From contig CM037842.1 of NCBI GenBank assembly GCA_021234535.1, forward strand, positions 29,480,189 through 29,544,188: a stretch of DNA of 64,000 nucleotides, in the 5' to 3' direction. Under the pieces are notes generated by a model. The model was not told where the DNA came from and did no database searches. It worked only from the letters and a program-made list of their open reading frames with translations. The translations under genes and the position numbers were made by a program. Source of the DNA: Stichopus chloronotus (lineage: Eukaryota > Echinodermata > Holothuroidea > Aspidochirotida > Stichopodidae). Positions 32,302-46,805 of this stretch are shown in pieces; the stretch's first letter is position 1; every line of letters starts with the position of its first letter.

Positions 32302-34196
32302 GGTTGCTACCGGTGATTTATACCAATCAGCTAGGTATTGCAAAATCTTTCTACGAACAATGTCTAAGGTTTCTATTTTTAATGTTTTACCTTGTATAAT
32401 TTGACTGCTTGAGGGAAATAAAGGAAAGTTTAATAAACTCTAGTAAACACCGGAAGACTGAACTTTGTATGACCTATGAGTATGGTGGTGTAGAATTCAT
32501 CTCTGTACAACAACATATTGCACCATTTTGCATCTAAGAGATTAAACAGTATTTGTTTTTTTGAGGGAGTAAACCTTGCACAAAATACCACTTATCAAAA
32601 CAACAGAAGATAGGATAGAAAAGAAAAGGTCAGAGCAGATTGAAGTCGACAAACGACAGAAAGTGGACAAAGTGCTATAGTAGCGTCATTAAGTCAGCAC
32701 TTACACGCTAATCACATACTGTTCCAGTACACTTAATGGACACTGTCACATATTAGTGCACAAGTACAGTCAATGCGTACGCAAACTGTCCATGATACGC
32801 ATGGAGAGAAACATGCATTTACGTTCTACCCGTCATGTCTGCCTAATATATAGCGGATCTGGATTAGACCATAGTGATTCCAGATCTACGACAGATGATC
32901 GGGTACATGTCGTCGTTTACTATCGTTTCCGTCTACGATGAAAATCTTTCCGTCAAACACTTGAAAACATGTTGTGTCTCATCAGGCTGAAGGCTGTTCA
33001 GGTACTCATCGCAATTACCGGTTCCCTAATTGAGGTGGTCTTCACCTTATACATTTTGTCCCTGGCATCATACAATAATGCCCCTTTTTGGACGGGCCAC
33101 TCGTTGAAGGTAGTATAGGGATTAAGGGTTAGGCGATAGGACAAATCGACGTCTTTAGTTGACAACCCATTAGTCTTTCAATTATGACACACTACACTCT
33201 TTCTCAGTACGCAATCAATTCGCAACCATTGGGAGCACACTGTTCAAACTCTTTAGAGAGCAATATGACTTCACATCGTGATTTGATCCTTCTGTCGATC
33301 CTTGGAAATGTCGACTGATTTGTTATTCTTTATCTTGCATCAACAATGTTAAAGCATTCTTTATATTAGAACAACACTTTCACTGCTGTAATTATAGCAG
33401 GCACCAATTTGAGCTCCTGTTAGAAACCTTCTGATTCAGGCTAATTTGAGCTCGTTCAGACTTTCTCATTTAGTATATAAGTGAATCGAATCATCATGAT
33501 GATGTTGACTGTGAGATACGTACAGTATAGACACCCAAATAGAACGGACTTGGTTAAAATGTTGGTTGAATTCGTGTTGGTGGCATTATTTCTCTAAGGA
33601 GCCATTCCAAACGTGATGAGAAAATTAAAGAATAAGGACACATGCACAGGAACAAGCTGACAATTAGTAAACAGAGAAATTTTAAGGATTTTTTGGAGAT
33701 CAGAGAAAAGCCGTCGACCTACATTTTTTTTTTTTTTTTGGTAGTACACGCAGCATCCACGTGAGCCAGGAAGGCCCTATATCAAGGTAGATCGGGAAGA
33801 CAGACGAAATACATCCAAGTCCAGCGCTTGATAGAAAAAAGAAAACGACCTGTCTCATCTCAAAATGTAAGTCATTTCTTCTACTTTGTGACTGACGAAT
33901 CACCAATACAACCATCTGTGTGGCCTATGTTTCTTACCGTAGCAGAGTCACTTGGCCCGTGGCCAAGAAAATCAGTATTTTTGCATGGATACGTTTTCTG
34001 AGGGAGGTTCTCTTCCAATACAGTGATGGTTCACGGTACGCTTAAGTTACCCTTAAACTATGCCCTCGGTCTGCACAATCTGCCAAAGCTAACAAAGCAT
34101 TCGAAATAATGAAAGATATAATCAAAGACGTCTTCAAGGAAAGACTTTCATTCAATGTCTTCGTCTAAATGTATTGACAAAATCATCTAGAAAAAA

Positions 34197-34690
34197 CTTG
34201 GCGTTCTATTTTTGGACCTCTACTCTTTATTATTTTGGTAAATGACATTACATCTGTTTCTACAAAATCCTCGTTAGTCATGGTTGCCGATGACACCAAC
34301 ATATTTTTCAAAGGCACTAATGTACAAAGGCTTAAAAAATGTGAATAATGAACTTGAATTATACTTTAATTGGTTTGCTTCAAATCAGCTTTTCCTCAAA
34401 ATTTGTAGAGCACATTGTGTGGTCTCCAACCCACCGCACAGCCATTCGTATGGATTTTCTATTGTTATCAATAACGAAAATCAACATTTTGCTACTTGCG
34501 TTAATATTTTAGGAGTGTCCATCGATTCAACACTTACCTGGAAAGATCGACATCTTTTACATATGTTCATAAGTTGCTAAGTATGTTAGTTAGCAGACTA
34601 AAACATGTCCTTCCTAAAAATGTGCTCCATTCAATTTACTTTAATTTATCCATATCTCTCTTAGTGCGGTAGTCTCTCATAGTCTATCGC
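34197..34690 (+). pseudogene. Non-LTR retrotransposon reverse transcriptase fragment
   Basis: Translation shows reverse transcriptase core motifs: SIFGPLLFIILVNDITSVS (the GxxxGPLLF…ND box), then VADDTNIFF (the catalytic A/YxDD box), a helix (NELELYFNWFASNQLFL), VNILGVSIDSTLTWKD (the LGV.ID..LTW box) and a thumb-like SRLKHVLPKNVL stretch running toward the assembly gap. This order matches ORF2 of LINE-type elements. A frameshift in an A-rich run near 34330 separates the ADD box from the following helix. The usual 5' part of the RT is not readable, so this is a dead fragment. Confidence 0.8.
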
Positions 34691-34717
34691 AAGTATACTT
34701 TCTTCAGCAAGGTAACT

Positions 34718-34817
34718 NNNNNNNNNNNNNNNNNNNNNNNNNNNNNNNNNNNNNNNNNNNNNNNNNNNNNNNNNNNNNNNNNNNNNNNNNNNNNNNNNNN
34801 NNNNNNNNNNNNNNNNN
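34718..34817. other. Assembly gap of exactly 100 N
   Basis: A run of 100 N is the conventional placeholder for a scaffold join of unknown size. It sits between two retrotransposon fragments that point in opposite directions, so order and orientation across it should not be trusted. Confidence 0.98.
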
Positions 34818-35215
34818 TTTGCATTGGTAATGTTGCACCAGTCACTAACGTACAGTGGTACACTTCCACCGCTCCCATATCTGGTTTTGTGCTTTAAATT
34901 AAAACCAGGTATACTCAACGTCAAAGTAGTATCATTATAGTGTCGAGCCAAGTTTCAGTCACAGCTATATAATAAACAGAATTGATAGAGTTATAAATAT
35001 TGTAAAGACTAGATAAAAACTTTTTGGACGACGGGTACTTTTTGACATGGAGTAAATGTAGGTCATGTGCAATAACCGATTCATGATCAACGTTGAGTAG
35101 ATAGACACAGTTGTAATCAAAAGGTGCTTTTACGTTATCACAGGGACTATAGGTATCAATTCTCAAACTTGGAAGGTTGTTATTGTTTTGTTCAGTTCTA
35201 GAAAAGTCATTAGAA
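34818..35215 (-). pseudogene. Non-LTR retrotransposon endonuclease fragment
   Basis: On the minus strand, after a polar leader (NCVYLLNVDHESV), the translation reads HDLHLLHVKKYPSSKKFLSS, then SVYYIAVTETWLDT, and, after a frameshift near 34940, LTLSIPGFNLKHKTRYGSGG and SVPLYVSD. This is the opening of an apurinic-like endonuclease (EEP) domain of LINE ORF2, with the (S/T)ETWL box and the GG(V)xLYV box. It runs into the gap. It is inverted relative to the RT fragment on the other side. Confidence 0.75.
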
Positions 35216-37597
35216 TTACAGCGGTGCTGTACATTGACAAAAGTGGGGGCAAGGGAATATTTAGGGGGGTTGCCAACCATAGAACACACCAAACACCCCC
35301 CCCCCCCCCTGCCCGGAATACCCGAGTAGATGAAGCTTTTAATATATACTATCCCTTTCGAAGTGTTGAGGTAAAAAACTGTTTCACACGAATGTACGGT
35401 CCGATATGTCACGATTCAAAAGCGTTGATTCCATTTTGCGCCATGATATTTCTGTTTGTAACACAATGAGATTGCCAGGCTTGTTCATTACGAAAACACC
35501 GGAATTGGCGGAATCGTACGGAATTCACGACATTGGGTTAGATTGACTGACATTTCGTAAAAGCATTTGTGATAGCCCTGATGGTAATACAAAAGCAATT
35601 TTTTTCCTCCATTTATTCTTACTTTATTGTCTCAGTAAATACATGTACAATCGATTCTCTTCATAGAATCAAGTATAACCAGCACAGTTATTTACGAAAA
35701 ACGAAAGCAAAAAACAAAATTTTATACAACAAATGAACTTAATCTACACAAGAAAAAACTTCAGGACAAATTGACAAAAAAAAATCTTCGCAGAAATGTG
35801 CGAAATCAATCTTCCCCTTGTTGTTTAAGTAGATATACTTTCTGGGTGGATAAATCAAATTTAAATTTTAAATCAAAATAATGGACATACAATCTTTGTA
35901 TTTACAATCATGAGACTTCGTATAGAAAATTAAAAAAATACATGGGTGAGTTACGTCATAAATGTAACCAAAGAAGAAATCTTTTTCTCTGAAAAGAAAG
36001 AATTGCTCCTTTAAAAGCCTTTCATTAGTATCTAGAATAAATGAGGATGTGTAAAGGTGACCAGTACGTAAATGATCCAATGACTTTTGTGTATGGCACA
36101 AAACGTACAGAGGGGAGGATGTACTTTTACAAGAGTATTGATAGGAACAATACTGTGAATGTTGATTGAAAAAAAAATAATAATCCTTGCCTCAGTGACA
36201 CTAGACTACGGGACTTTATAGATATGCTTCCGGTCTTCGATACAAATATTGCAGGCCTACATAATCTACAACGAACTAAATTCCTACTCTACGCTATATA
36301 TGGGTGACAACATGCCCTCTTCATATTCAGAAGCACAGTTCATATCCCTTATAGAAGTATCATATCCCTTTTAGAAGTGTGAAAAAGTTCAAACATATTT
36401 TCAAGTTGAACCGCCGTCCTCCAGCTCCAGCCACCTCCCCCCCCCCCCTCCCCCGCCGTCATCCTCCTTGTTCCAATGCATCCTTTATTACACCATCTTG
36501 TGGGTGTAAGATATTGATTGCTTGTATTCATTGGCATAAATTTGGGAATGGTAAGCAAAACTAAAAAAAAAAATGCCCAACCACTAGGGGCAAACCTCTG
36601 CATAATCCTGGGAGAAAACATGTTTAATCCCTGCTCAAGTTCGAATTTAGAAACGTCTTTAAGTCCCACGTACATGTCGTTTGTGTGAACAACTGGCGTG
36701 GGGAAGAGAGGTAATCTGTCACAAAAAAAAAAAAAAATATGAAAATAATTGTCTCTTTGTTCATTCGGTGTTGAACATATGCAAGATTGATAGCAAGTTT
36801 ACACCTAAATTTATATAATGCGGCCTGACAATAGACCGTGATTAACAAATACTAAATGCTGCCTTTACCTGTAGCGTAAGCGTAGGTATAGCCTTGACTT
36901 TTTTCTCCACGAAAGTAGTTCTTTGTAAGGACGGGGTTACAAAAAACAACAACAAAAAAGAAGGAAAACACCAAAGCAAGAAGTTACATATCAACGAACC
37001 GATAGCGGCCTAAACTAATTTGAAGAGAATGGCTTGTACGACAAAATACCGATTAGGTTTAAGCGAAACTGACGGTAAACGGGGAAAAGATACAGAAATC
37101 ATTGTTTAAATGCTTAAAACGGCGTTGGTTTCAATTCGGCAGCTGGGTGCTGTAGCAATTGTTACATTGTTCTCATAGGTAATAACAACATAATGGAGGG
37201 ATAATGTTGTATATGTTAGCATCATTAGTTCAGAACATCAATAGTCTTCCAATAATAAGAAACAACGATATGATTCACATGGTGGAGTGTTATCTTTTTT
37301 TTCAATGAACGTGTAAAGAGCCGGCTCTTAGAGCACGAGCAGTATAGAAGAGGACAGGTGAGAACATATACCAGAAACAGTAGAGAAAAGGTGATACTGG
37401 ATAACCAAGAGGACGCCGACGCAGGCCAGACCAGAATAATAACAAGGAACAGTAGAAATCATCTGAGAAGGAAACATGGGGAAACATACATAAATACAGA
37501 ACAGAGGAGAGCCACAACGGAAGAGAAAAAATAAACACAGGAAAACACCAAACAAACAGGACAACAGAAAAATCCAGAAGCCATAGTAGCCATAGCC
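35216..37597. other. No gene recognised
   Basis: Contains a C14 run at 35296-35309 and a broken C-rich stretch at about 36437-36453. Short ORFs here are low-complexity and give no recognisable protein. Confidence 0.5.
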
Positions 37598-37686
37598 CAT
37601 AGTATATATATTATATATATATATATATTATATATATATATATAGATATATATATAGATATATATATATAGATAGAATATATATAT

Positions 37687-37729
<43 letters not shown>

Positions 37730-37748
37730 ATATGTATATATATATATT
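37598..37748. repeat. (TA)n microsatellite
   Basis: About 150 bp of TATATA interrupted by GATA and GTATATA steps, bounded on the left by ccatagtata and on the right by tttcctctcg. Confidence 0.98.
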
Positions 37749-39071
37749 TCCTCTCGTCGCTTTTCCTGTCGATTTGTACCTCTTAAAAGGTTATGTATTT
37801 CTTTCCAGAGAAAAAGAAATGCGAATTATATACCAGTAAAGCAACTGAATGTAAGTGATGATACGTCTTTAGTAAGTTGGTACCTTTAGTACGTTGGTGT
37901 CAGTTATGCAGTAATCGAAACCCTTTAGGGCGTGTCCTTTCGCATGCATGACATCTTGTCGTGGCCTACCGTGTACACTTAATGCATGTCCTCGAAGCGG
38001 TTGCTATCTTTTGGATTTTATCGTGACCGTTGCATATGTTTACGAAGAAAAGCCAACATCAACCAAATGTTGTCCGTCATCGTCTAGAAAACTAGTAAAA
38101 AAAGTTTATTTTCCTGTCACTTTTACATAGAAATCGAAGGCTGCCCCGTGGCCAAACAGATCCCAGTTGGACGCTGTGGTATGTTCTCATGAATAACTAT
38201 TATCCACGCGTTAAGAGTCAAATAAGAAATGCCACCATCCGTACCACAAGGTTGAACACGGTAATTCTTCACATAGGAGCCAGAGGGCATCTCGGCTGTT
38301 CGGCAACAAATGTCACAATCTGTAATCTCGAGTTAATTGGCACACACCATGGTCCGCATGTGTCAAGTCCGAGAACAAACTATAACGTCCATCGGCTTCG
38401 GAAAAAAAAAATCAAGCACACGGAAGTGTTTTGCTTTTGTTTAACTTTCCTTCTAGCTACGGTTTAGTTTTCTCGTTTACATCCTTTTTCATATTGTAGT
38501 TTGTTAATTTATTTATGTAACAGTGAACGTTTGACTCGGGTTATGAGCCCGACGCTGTAATCATCCCCCGAGGCCTTAAATTGCAATCGAACAGAAGTTG
38601 GACGTAGAGAGGATAAATCGGAATAAGAAACGGTTATTATTAGACTACATTCGTAAAAGGAAGAAATAGACTACATTGATATATGATTTTAACATGTCTC
38701 ATCCGTTTTTTAAAATTTCTTTTACCTTTTTTTTTTGCTCTGATTATCTCGACTCTGACATTAGGCTGAATTAAGTTAATTGAGACTTTAGCCTCCGTCT
38801 GGCTTTGACTGAATTTTGACCTTGACTTTGAACATGAGTAGTGTTTGTTCATTCCCTCGCTCGCTTATTCCTTTGTTCGTTTGTTTGTTTGTTTGTTCGT
38901 TCATTTGTGTATACCAATGAGAGCTTGTCTATCTGAATCACCCCTCAACCCCTGTCAACAGAGTTAGAGTGACCCGCCACCCCCCCCCCCTCTCCTTCAG
39001 CTAGTAACTGAGGAGTACGTGGAATTTTCTCCTCAAGGTATACCCAACAGTTCGTAGATGAACTATGTTGT

Positions 39072-39114
<43 letters not shown>

Positions 39115-39170
39115 AATGCAGGTGATGCTGATGATGCTGATGATGATGATGATAATGATGATGATGATGG

Positions 39171-39201
<31 letters not shown>

Positions 39202-41295
39202 GAACATGATACTAATGGTGATGAAGGTGGCAATGTGAATATCTTCACAATAGGCAAATATTCAATAACAAGAAATAATCTCAGACATTGGTAAACTCCT
39301 TTAATGCGAAAGTACTTCTGTTTCGTAGCCATGCGTGGCTCCCTCAGAAAGAAGAGGCCCCTAACGAAACCCAGTGAGAGGATAAAGGGGTAATAAAGAA
39401 AATAGGAAAAATGTTTAACCGAAAACTGTTTCCCTGTGTATTTGCGAAATTTCACTAAATATACAACCCAATTGTGACCCATTTGATGAGGACGCTATTG
39501 CTTAGATGGATTTTTGTAATTTACAAAAAAGAGTATTATGACATATCCACGTGATAGCCGTTACAAATACCAGTGATCAATGGTTGATTAAGTGCTGCGT
39601 TTAATTAAACCAACCATCATCAAGAGTTTAAAATAGATGACAGGTCCTTCACCTGACATCAGTGACATAGTTACTGCATTGTGACATAATTGAGGGCGCC
39701 ATTTAGTGGTGATCTCTTGAATATCAATTTCAAAACAGCAAAGCATCCGCTGCGTCTAGTTTGGAAGCAGTGTACCCAGCCAATCCTCGCATGATATCAT
39801 ACTTGTTTATTCCTTCTAAGGTATACCAACCCTAACCGTTATGGTATTCTGGCTATCACGTCATGTTCTATCATGTAGAGAGGTTCTTCTCGAGATATGA
39901 TCTTGTTACATTATGGAAATTCTGTGAGGAACTAGGTTGGTGTATACCTGTGTATGCTCATGAAAATGACCGGTGACAACTGCAGTACTCTTATTCATCG
40001 TTGACTGCGGAGCGAGAGGCTAAACGAAAAAAATCTCATCCGCTACACCGGCTACATTCATCGAGTTTCAGCAATATAAAATGTACCCTTTATAATCGGA
40101 TTGCTAACGTAAGGATGCTCTATAAATTTAATGTATTTGATGTCTCTTAGGGGAGGATTGTCCTTAAAAGTGTTTCGTCGGAAATTGGCTTTCCCAAAAC
40201 CCTAAACGTAACCCATAACCCATTTCTGATTGGGTGAAATCTCGTTCGTTCCCAGACGGAACTCCTTCCATTCGGAACGACTTTACTGGAAGGCGCGGCG
40301 GGGGGGGGGGGGGGGGGATGATCCCATTTCAGAGTGATATTCTTGATCGATGCAACGATCTTTTCATGGCTAATTTGGAGACGATGTGACGAATAGAAAC
40401 ATCTGTTTCTATCAATTATATTAACAAAATAGCGCGATTATATAAATTTCTACTTTTAAGGTGGTTTAATCCTGGGCATTAAAAATTGATAAAGGCTTGA
40501 ATGTCTTCCGTTTTGTTTGCTTCCTTTCTCAATAGAATACAGTATAGTCCGTCGCAAACATCAGGGTACGAGTTGAATGCGCGACGAATGTGCGCAAAGG
40601 TCAACCGACAATTGTTCTCTCTACATGTGCTTTCAGTAAAAGCTATGGCGTCGCACATGTTTACAGAGACCGACACGAACCAGTTACATTTGCATATCGG
40701 GTCCGACGTAAATTTAATCAACAGACAAAACGAAAAACAAAAAAACAGTAAACTTGTCGTAGATTTTTTTTTCTGAAAAACGGAGTATGTTTAAACACCA
40801 TTTTCACTGTGGTCTTAACCCCATTGAAAGTCACATTGGGAGTACCTCCAGTTTGCATATTAACCAATAAGAACTCTTCAAACGGTAATTGAATAGTGGA
40901 ACACGTTTATAGATTTAATAAGGTAAGGACGAAAAAGGGTTTCGAGTGCCGCGTAACACGCAGCAGATGATAGTAAGCTAGTTTGGCTCTTTATTTGGTC
41001 ATGAACTGCAAATAATTATTGTAACAACATGATAAACAGAATGATTATTTAGTGGCCAAGTTGTGAGAGAGGTAACACGTGCCTGATGTGTGTGAGGGAT
41101 TGTTGGGTCACACGTACGAGAAATTTCATTAATCCAGTCATGTTCATCTTTCTTTTTTTCTTTTTGTTCCCTCAATTTATTTTATTTATTTTTTTTTTTG
41201 GTATACACATGCCCGGAGGGGATGATTTAAGGTATGTTAGCGTTATGGATGGACGTACAGACGGACCGACGAACTAACGAACAAACGGATAGAAG
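37749..41295. other. No gene recognised; simple repeats only
   Basis: Holds the (GAT)n block, a GTTT run near 38875-38895 and a G18 run at 40300-40317. No spliced coding signal seen. Confidence 0.5.
39066..39206. repeat. (GAT)n trinucleotide repeat
   Basis: GAT/GATGCT/GATAAT triplets over ~140 bp. In one frame they give a run of aspartates, in the reverse a run of serines or isoleucines. No flanking coding signal supports a protein. Confidence 0.98.
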
Positions 41296-41851
<556 letters not shown>

Positions 41852-43342
41852 TAAATGAATGGATAATTATGACTTTATGTATCTCAAACTGCGGAAGTCG
41901 CTTTGAACATTATCCTTACATAAGTATGTAGGTAGCCACAAGGGGGAATTCCAAGGTCATTTGATGTCAACAGACCCAAAGTAAAAAAACACTTGTTACC
42001 TGGTCTTCCCAGGAGAAAAGTTGTCTGAACTTGAAGTGTGTAGGTTTTCGTGAGCAAACGATTTCTGTTACTCCCCTTTTTTTATTGTTGATATTTGAGG
42101 CCAGCATAGATTTAAGTCTAGCAATTTCTTTCGTAATTTCAAACTGAGAATCAAACAGGACAGAGGGCAGCTGATCAGTGTAATTTTAGCAGCAGAGTTT
42201 CTATGACAGAAATTTCTGCAATAAAACATTGCCAGCAAATGACGTGGGATATCGCTTTGGGTATGAGGTCCATGCATATCTGTTGATGAATACACTGAGT
42301 GTAACAACAGTTGTACATTTAATGACGTTACATGGATAGTTATTGAAAACAAAAACAATGTCTTGGAACAAAACAATCAGGTCATTAATTTAGCATTTAA
42401 TGTATTTTCCTTTCTGGAACGACGTCATTAAGACTGGCGTACAGCTGCAACATGGCCATTTATATTTATGAATATTAATATGTGATGTGATATTTTCCCA
42501 CATTCTTCTGACAATTTGGCAAATTTTCTCTTATCTGTGATATCATAAGATACCAACTAATTGATCATCTTTTGTACTTCTTTATCTTCTCGATTATCGT
42601 AACAGAAACATTACGCTGCACTTTAGGAGCGATCTTTTTTTTTTCAATATTTTTCGCTCAATCTACACTGAACTCAATGTATTGTTTGTAACTGATCAAA
42701 TTTCAAGGGGAAATACAGAGTTAAATTTCAGAGAACAGCAAAGTCACTTTACAGTAATTTGTTGGGGTTACGTAACATTTCGTAATTCAGAGGCATCAGG
42801 CCTCTAAATATTTCTTTTTGGAGAGCCGAGTTTGTTTGTTTGTTTTTCTTTTCTTTTTTTTAACAATACTATCTTGAGCTATGTGAAGAAAATCTCACTG
42901 ATGTAAATACCTGAAGTGAAAAAAGAACACTACGTTTTAGATCCACTTCAATTGCCAGCGGAATATTTCTTTAAACAAAACTCCAGAAAAATAAGAAGGA
43001 GCAAATAAAGGCATCGTCATGGATGACGCAGTGATGTAAGTGACATTAGGATGAGCTCGGATGACCCCCCCCCCTCCTCAAATAACCACATCCCCTCAGC
43101 TATAATAATCGTTTCATGATACCAAATTCCAAAATTTATGAAGCGGTGCACGGTGACTGTACTTTCTTTTCACCTTTCAGTAGACTATCCAGGGAGGTGA
43201 TGTGATTTGCTCAGGCCAGGGAGTCTGTTGCAACTCCCTACTCAGACCAGGGAGCTGTTGTCTAAATTACAACTACATGTTCAGACTGAAAATTTCTCGG
43301 ACGATACTGTAAAAACATATGATGCCACAAGGGATTACTCCT

Positions 43343-43733
43343 TATAAGGAAATAAGGAGTTTGTTTCACAGAAAAAATCGTATCTTTTAAACCAGTTATT
43401 TGTGGACCTACAAATACAGATAATTCAAAATAAGGAATGAAGTGTAGTTGCCCTCTTCAAGAAATAAATTTCTTGTAGATAGACATTATTGTAGATAGAC
43501 AATTACTTGTCGCGCGTGAGTAATTTTGTTCAACCCAAAATTTTAAAAAATTCAAATAATGCATTTTTGGTAACTCATCTTCCTTTGTGCATGTTGTTTT
43601 GAGGGGAGGAAAATCTTTTGTACAGGTTTATTGGTGAGACTGAATGGTTTAACAATGGTTAAACCTTTTTTTTTTCTTTGTCATTGTATACAATCAGGTT
43701 TGTTGTATTGCAAACGCCCTATTTTCCCTTTAA
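43343..43733. mobile_element. TTAA-bounded MITE, copy C
   Basis: Same family. The left end is altered (TATAAGGAAATAAGGAGTTT) and the right end is intact (AACGCCCTATTTTCCCTTTAA). It carries a small duplication around the internal GTAGATAGACA block, which makes it about 391 bp. Same orientation as the other copies. Confidence 0.75.
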
Positions 43734-44912
43734 GCTCAAGATAAATTAAACTTGTAATAAGTCGTTCGTTCGATAGAACGGAGACAGAAAAAAAAAAGAG
43801 TTAAGACACCATCTTGGAAATTCATTTCATAGGCAGTTCATAATATCTTTTTTATACTATAAAGGCAAAAATGTGAAGATGTTACACCTATGGCCATGTG
43901 TACACATCTTTCCGGAGGAGAAGTCTGGTAACTGAAAGATATGTTCCTCTTTTTATAAAATGTAATTACCCCAACAGCCCCTCCCCCCCCCCCCTTTTAC
44001 CATCATTCAATTGTTATTGCGATTTCTAAATAAAACAACGCAAGTCTACGGGGGATATTACGAAGAAGAGGGGGGGGGGGGGCATTTTGCGAGGTTGCAA
44101 TGTGCAATATGTCTTTACAAGTGTGGATTGTATATGGAAAATCAATCAGTAGAGAAGTTATAAGGTCTCTCAACTGGTTTGATATTGCCCGTTTTAATTT
44201 GATGGGTTGGAACATAAATATGAATTAATGTAGGCTACGTGTTATGGAGGGGAAATAAACAAGAAAATTGGCTAGAGCATTAAATGTAAATCCCTTTGTT
44301 ACTAACGCTTTAATGAATATTTTTTTAGTTGTAGGCTACAACCTTAACTTTATATTACAATGTTGTTTTATTATAATCTTGATGGCACAATGATCTTTCT
44401 AACAAAGATACCAACCTTTCTTCCTTGGGAAAAAGTTCTTTCTCTCAGCAGTCTACACCAACAAAAGAACATTAAAGTCAATGATTCCGATCCTTACCAA
44501 CATTGCTTTCGTTGATCCACTTCACACACACACACACACAGACATACACACACATGCACGCATACATATGTTTACATATATATGGTGTAACTGTTGCTCA
44601 GCTTGTTCACTCAACCAGCAGGAGATTTTTGTTTTAGCTAAAGAGCTTTTAGATTTGAATCAAGGTTTAAACAAAATTCAGATGAGGTACGTTGCGGATA
44701 TTTTAGGCATTTCTTTGAGTACGATAGCTGTGAAGCATGATTTCACAAATTGGGGGCAGGCTAACGTATGTCTCATCGATTAGATGGCGCTACTTTTCAT
44801 TTCTCGCAATACGGAAATATATTTTTACTGGTATCATTTACATGCATTTTGCTATTTTTTTTCTGTTCGAGGCTGTATAATTTCAACATACAGGTCTAGT
44901 AGTTGACTCAAT

Positions 44913-45265
44913 TTAAAGGGAAATAAGGCGTTCGTTTTACAGAAAACAACCATATTTTTTAAACTAATGTTTGTGGACATAGAATGATAGATTATTCAAA
45001 ATAAGGAAGGACAGTAGACTTCTTTTCAAGAAATAAGTTTCTCACAGGCAGAAATTCAGTTATTGTTAGTCAACAAGAATTTGTTCACCCAAACTTTTCA
45101 AAATTCAAAAGATGCACTTTCCGTTACTCATCAAATACATGATGTTGTGAGGAGAAGAAGCCTTTGCATATGTTTATTGGGGAGAGTGAATGGTTTAACA
45201 GTTAATTAATGCTATTTTCCTTGTATGCCATGAGGGTATATTCTAAACGCCCTACTTCCCTTTAA
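44913..45265. mobile_element. TTAA-bounded MITE, copy D (353 bp)
   Basis: Both ends are intact: TTAAAGGGAAATAAGGCGTT at the left and the inverse, ACGCCCTACTTCCCTTTAA, at the right. It is within one base of copy A in length and is very similar internally. Together the two copies define the family's full length. Confidence 0.85.
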
Positions 45266-46805
45266 TACAAAGCATATGAAATCGTCAAAAAATCATGAAT
45301 TTCCATACACTTTGAAGTGTAACAAGTATAAGTCTCTGTCACAGACGTTTCTAGGATGTCACTGGTTTATTTCTAGATTATTGCAGACAGCAAGCAAGAT
45401 TACATTTACAAAATGAGAGAACGGACGTGTTGGGGGGTGGAGAGTTTCAACAACTTTGAAAGATGTAATTATCTCGAGAGTTTTGATGAGAAAAGTGAAA
45501 CCATCAGTAGATCTACAGGATTTATGACCAGTATAGACTGCAGTTGGACATATAAGCACAAAGAAAGAAGCTTTTGTGTGGTGTAGATATCGAGTTAAAT
45601 TTGTCGACAAATATCGTAAGTAACATATTATCACAGCGGGTTGTCTACATCCAATGTGCTTGCGGCCTAGTGTGGAGGCGGAATATAACGGGCCTGAGGA
45701 AAGTACACGTTCTGTTGTCAACTGTGACAGGGTACAAACCGTAACAGCTTCATGGCACAACAAAACCCAAACGACCTTCGTTGATGATAAAGTATTAATT
45801 TATTGTGGTCGTTATCGTGTGGACAGCTGTCCCCTGGATTTACTTTGTATTCTCTAATGGCAAGCCCCTCAAAGGCACGGTACGGTTCATCGCCACAAAT
45901 GGTGATTTAATTAGGGTTATTCGATTTACAGCATTGGTCAGCGATGACGTCATGCCATCGTCCATGTCAACACCCCCTGGGAAGTGTTATCTTCATCTTC
46001 TTCTCCTTTTTTTTTGTATTTTTCTTCTTCTTTTTTATTTATATCATCTTCACAATCCTCACCTTGCTTTTGTCGGATATTCTTTAACATTAAGCAGCGT
46101 GCAGTTGATTTGACAGTAACATTTTGTGCCTTTTCGCTGATTGAATGAAGATATATAGCCTATAGTCGATATAAATACTTAATTTTAATAGAGCCCCTAA
46201 AACGTTTACTTCAGCGATTACATCAGTGGCAACAAAACAACTTCTTTTTACCCTCCTCGGGGAGCATTCCTTTCTTCGCGGGAGTGCGTCCCTACTGGAA
46301 GTTACATGCACTAATAGGTCAACAACAATGGACCTGACGTATCTGCTTCTGACCCCCCCCCCCTTCGCTTCCCCTGCTATCATCCGGTCAGTAGACAAGG
46401 CTACGGTACCCTAGTTCTTGACAAACCTCCAACACAATCCGGTAAGTACCTAAGGGGTAATACGAAGTAGATCAGTAAGAAAAAGTTGCACCGAGGGGGA
46501 GAATGGGGGGTGAATGGGGGGACATTACAAAAATAGTGCGAGGACTTAATTTCAGATATCGTCACGCCCCTTGTCAGCGAAGCTGTAAAACTTTAGTACC
46601 GTCGATGTAAAGATAAGGGAAAGTTGCATAGACTGGTAAAAGAATGGACTCTCTTTGTAGGAGAGCCTTTCTTTCTCGAGTGGGCGGAGCGACTATATTT
46701 AAATGTTTGCCCTTTGTATGATCGGTGTATGGAAGATGACATAAATCTATGACATTACTCTCATGATAGGCCCAAATAAGCATCTATCCAAAGTAATGAC
46801 ATGTA

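Larger units (their letters stand above)
30024..34196. other. Mostly featureless; small membrane ORF near 32.1 kb
   Basis: No exon, tRNA or repeat family recognised apart from the possible 69-residue ORF. Base composition becomes more balanced from about 31.9 kb on. Confidence 0.5.
41852..46805. other. No gene recognised; two MITE copies
   Basis: Includes a ~142-bp repeat remnant (41935-42060), MITE copies C and D, and a (CA)n run at 44521-44560. A minus-strand frame of 134 codons at 45359-45763 is the longest non-repetitive unassigned ORF; I do not recognise it, and it lacks splice or composition support. Confidence 0.5.

Noticed and set aside
39058..39482. Poly-aspartate and poly-serine ORFs
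   Set aside because: (GAT)n microsatellite translation.
44481..44783. Plus-strand ORF with a helical C-terminal half (EIFVLAKELLDLNQGLNKIQ…), considered as a death-fold exon
   Set aside because: Its first part is a (CA)n microsatellite, and the helical part matches no family pattern convincingly.
45359..45763. Minus-strand 134-codon ORF
   Set aside because: Not low complexity, but no recognisable domain, no conserved motif and no splice context; its length is compatible with chance in a 64-kb window.
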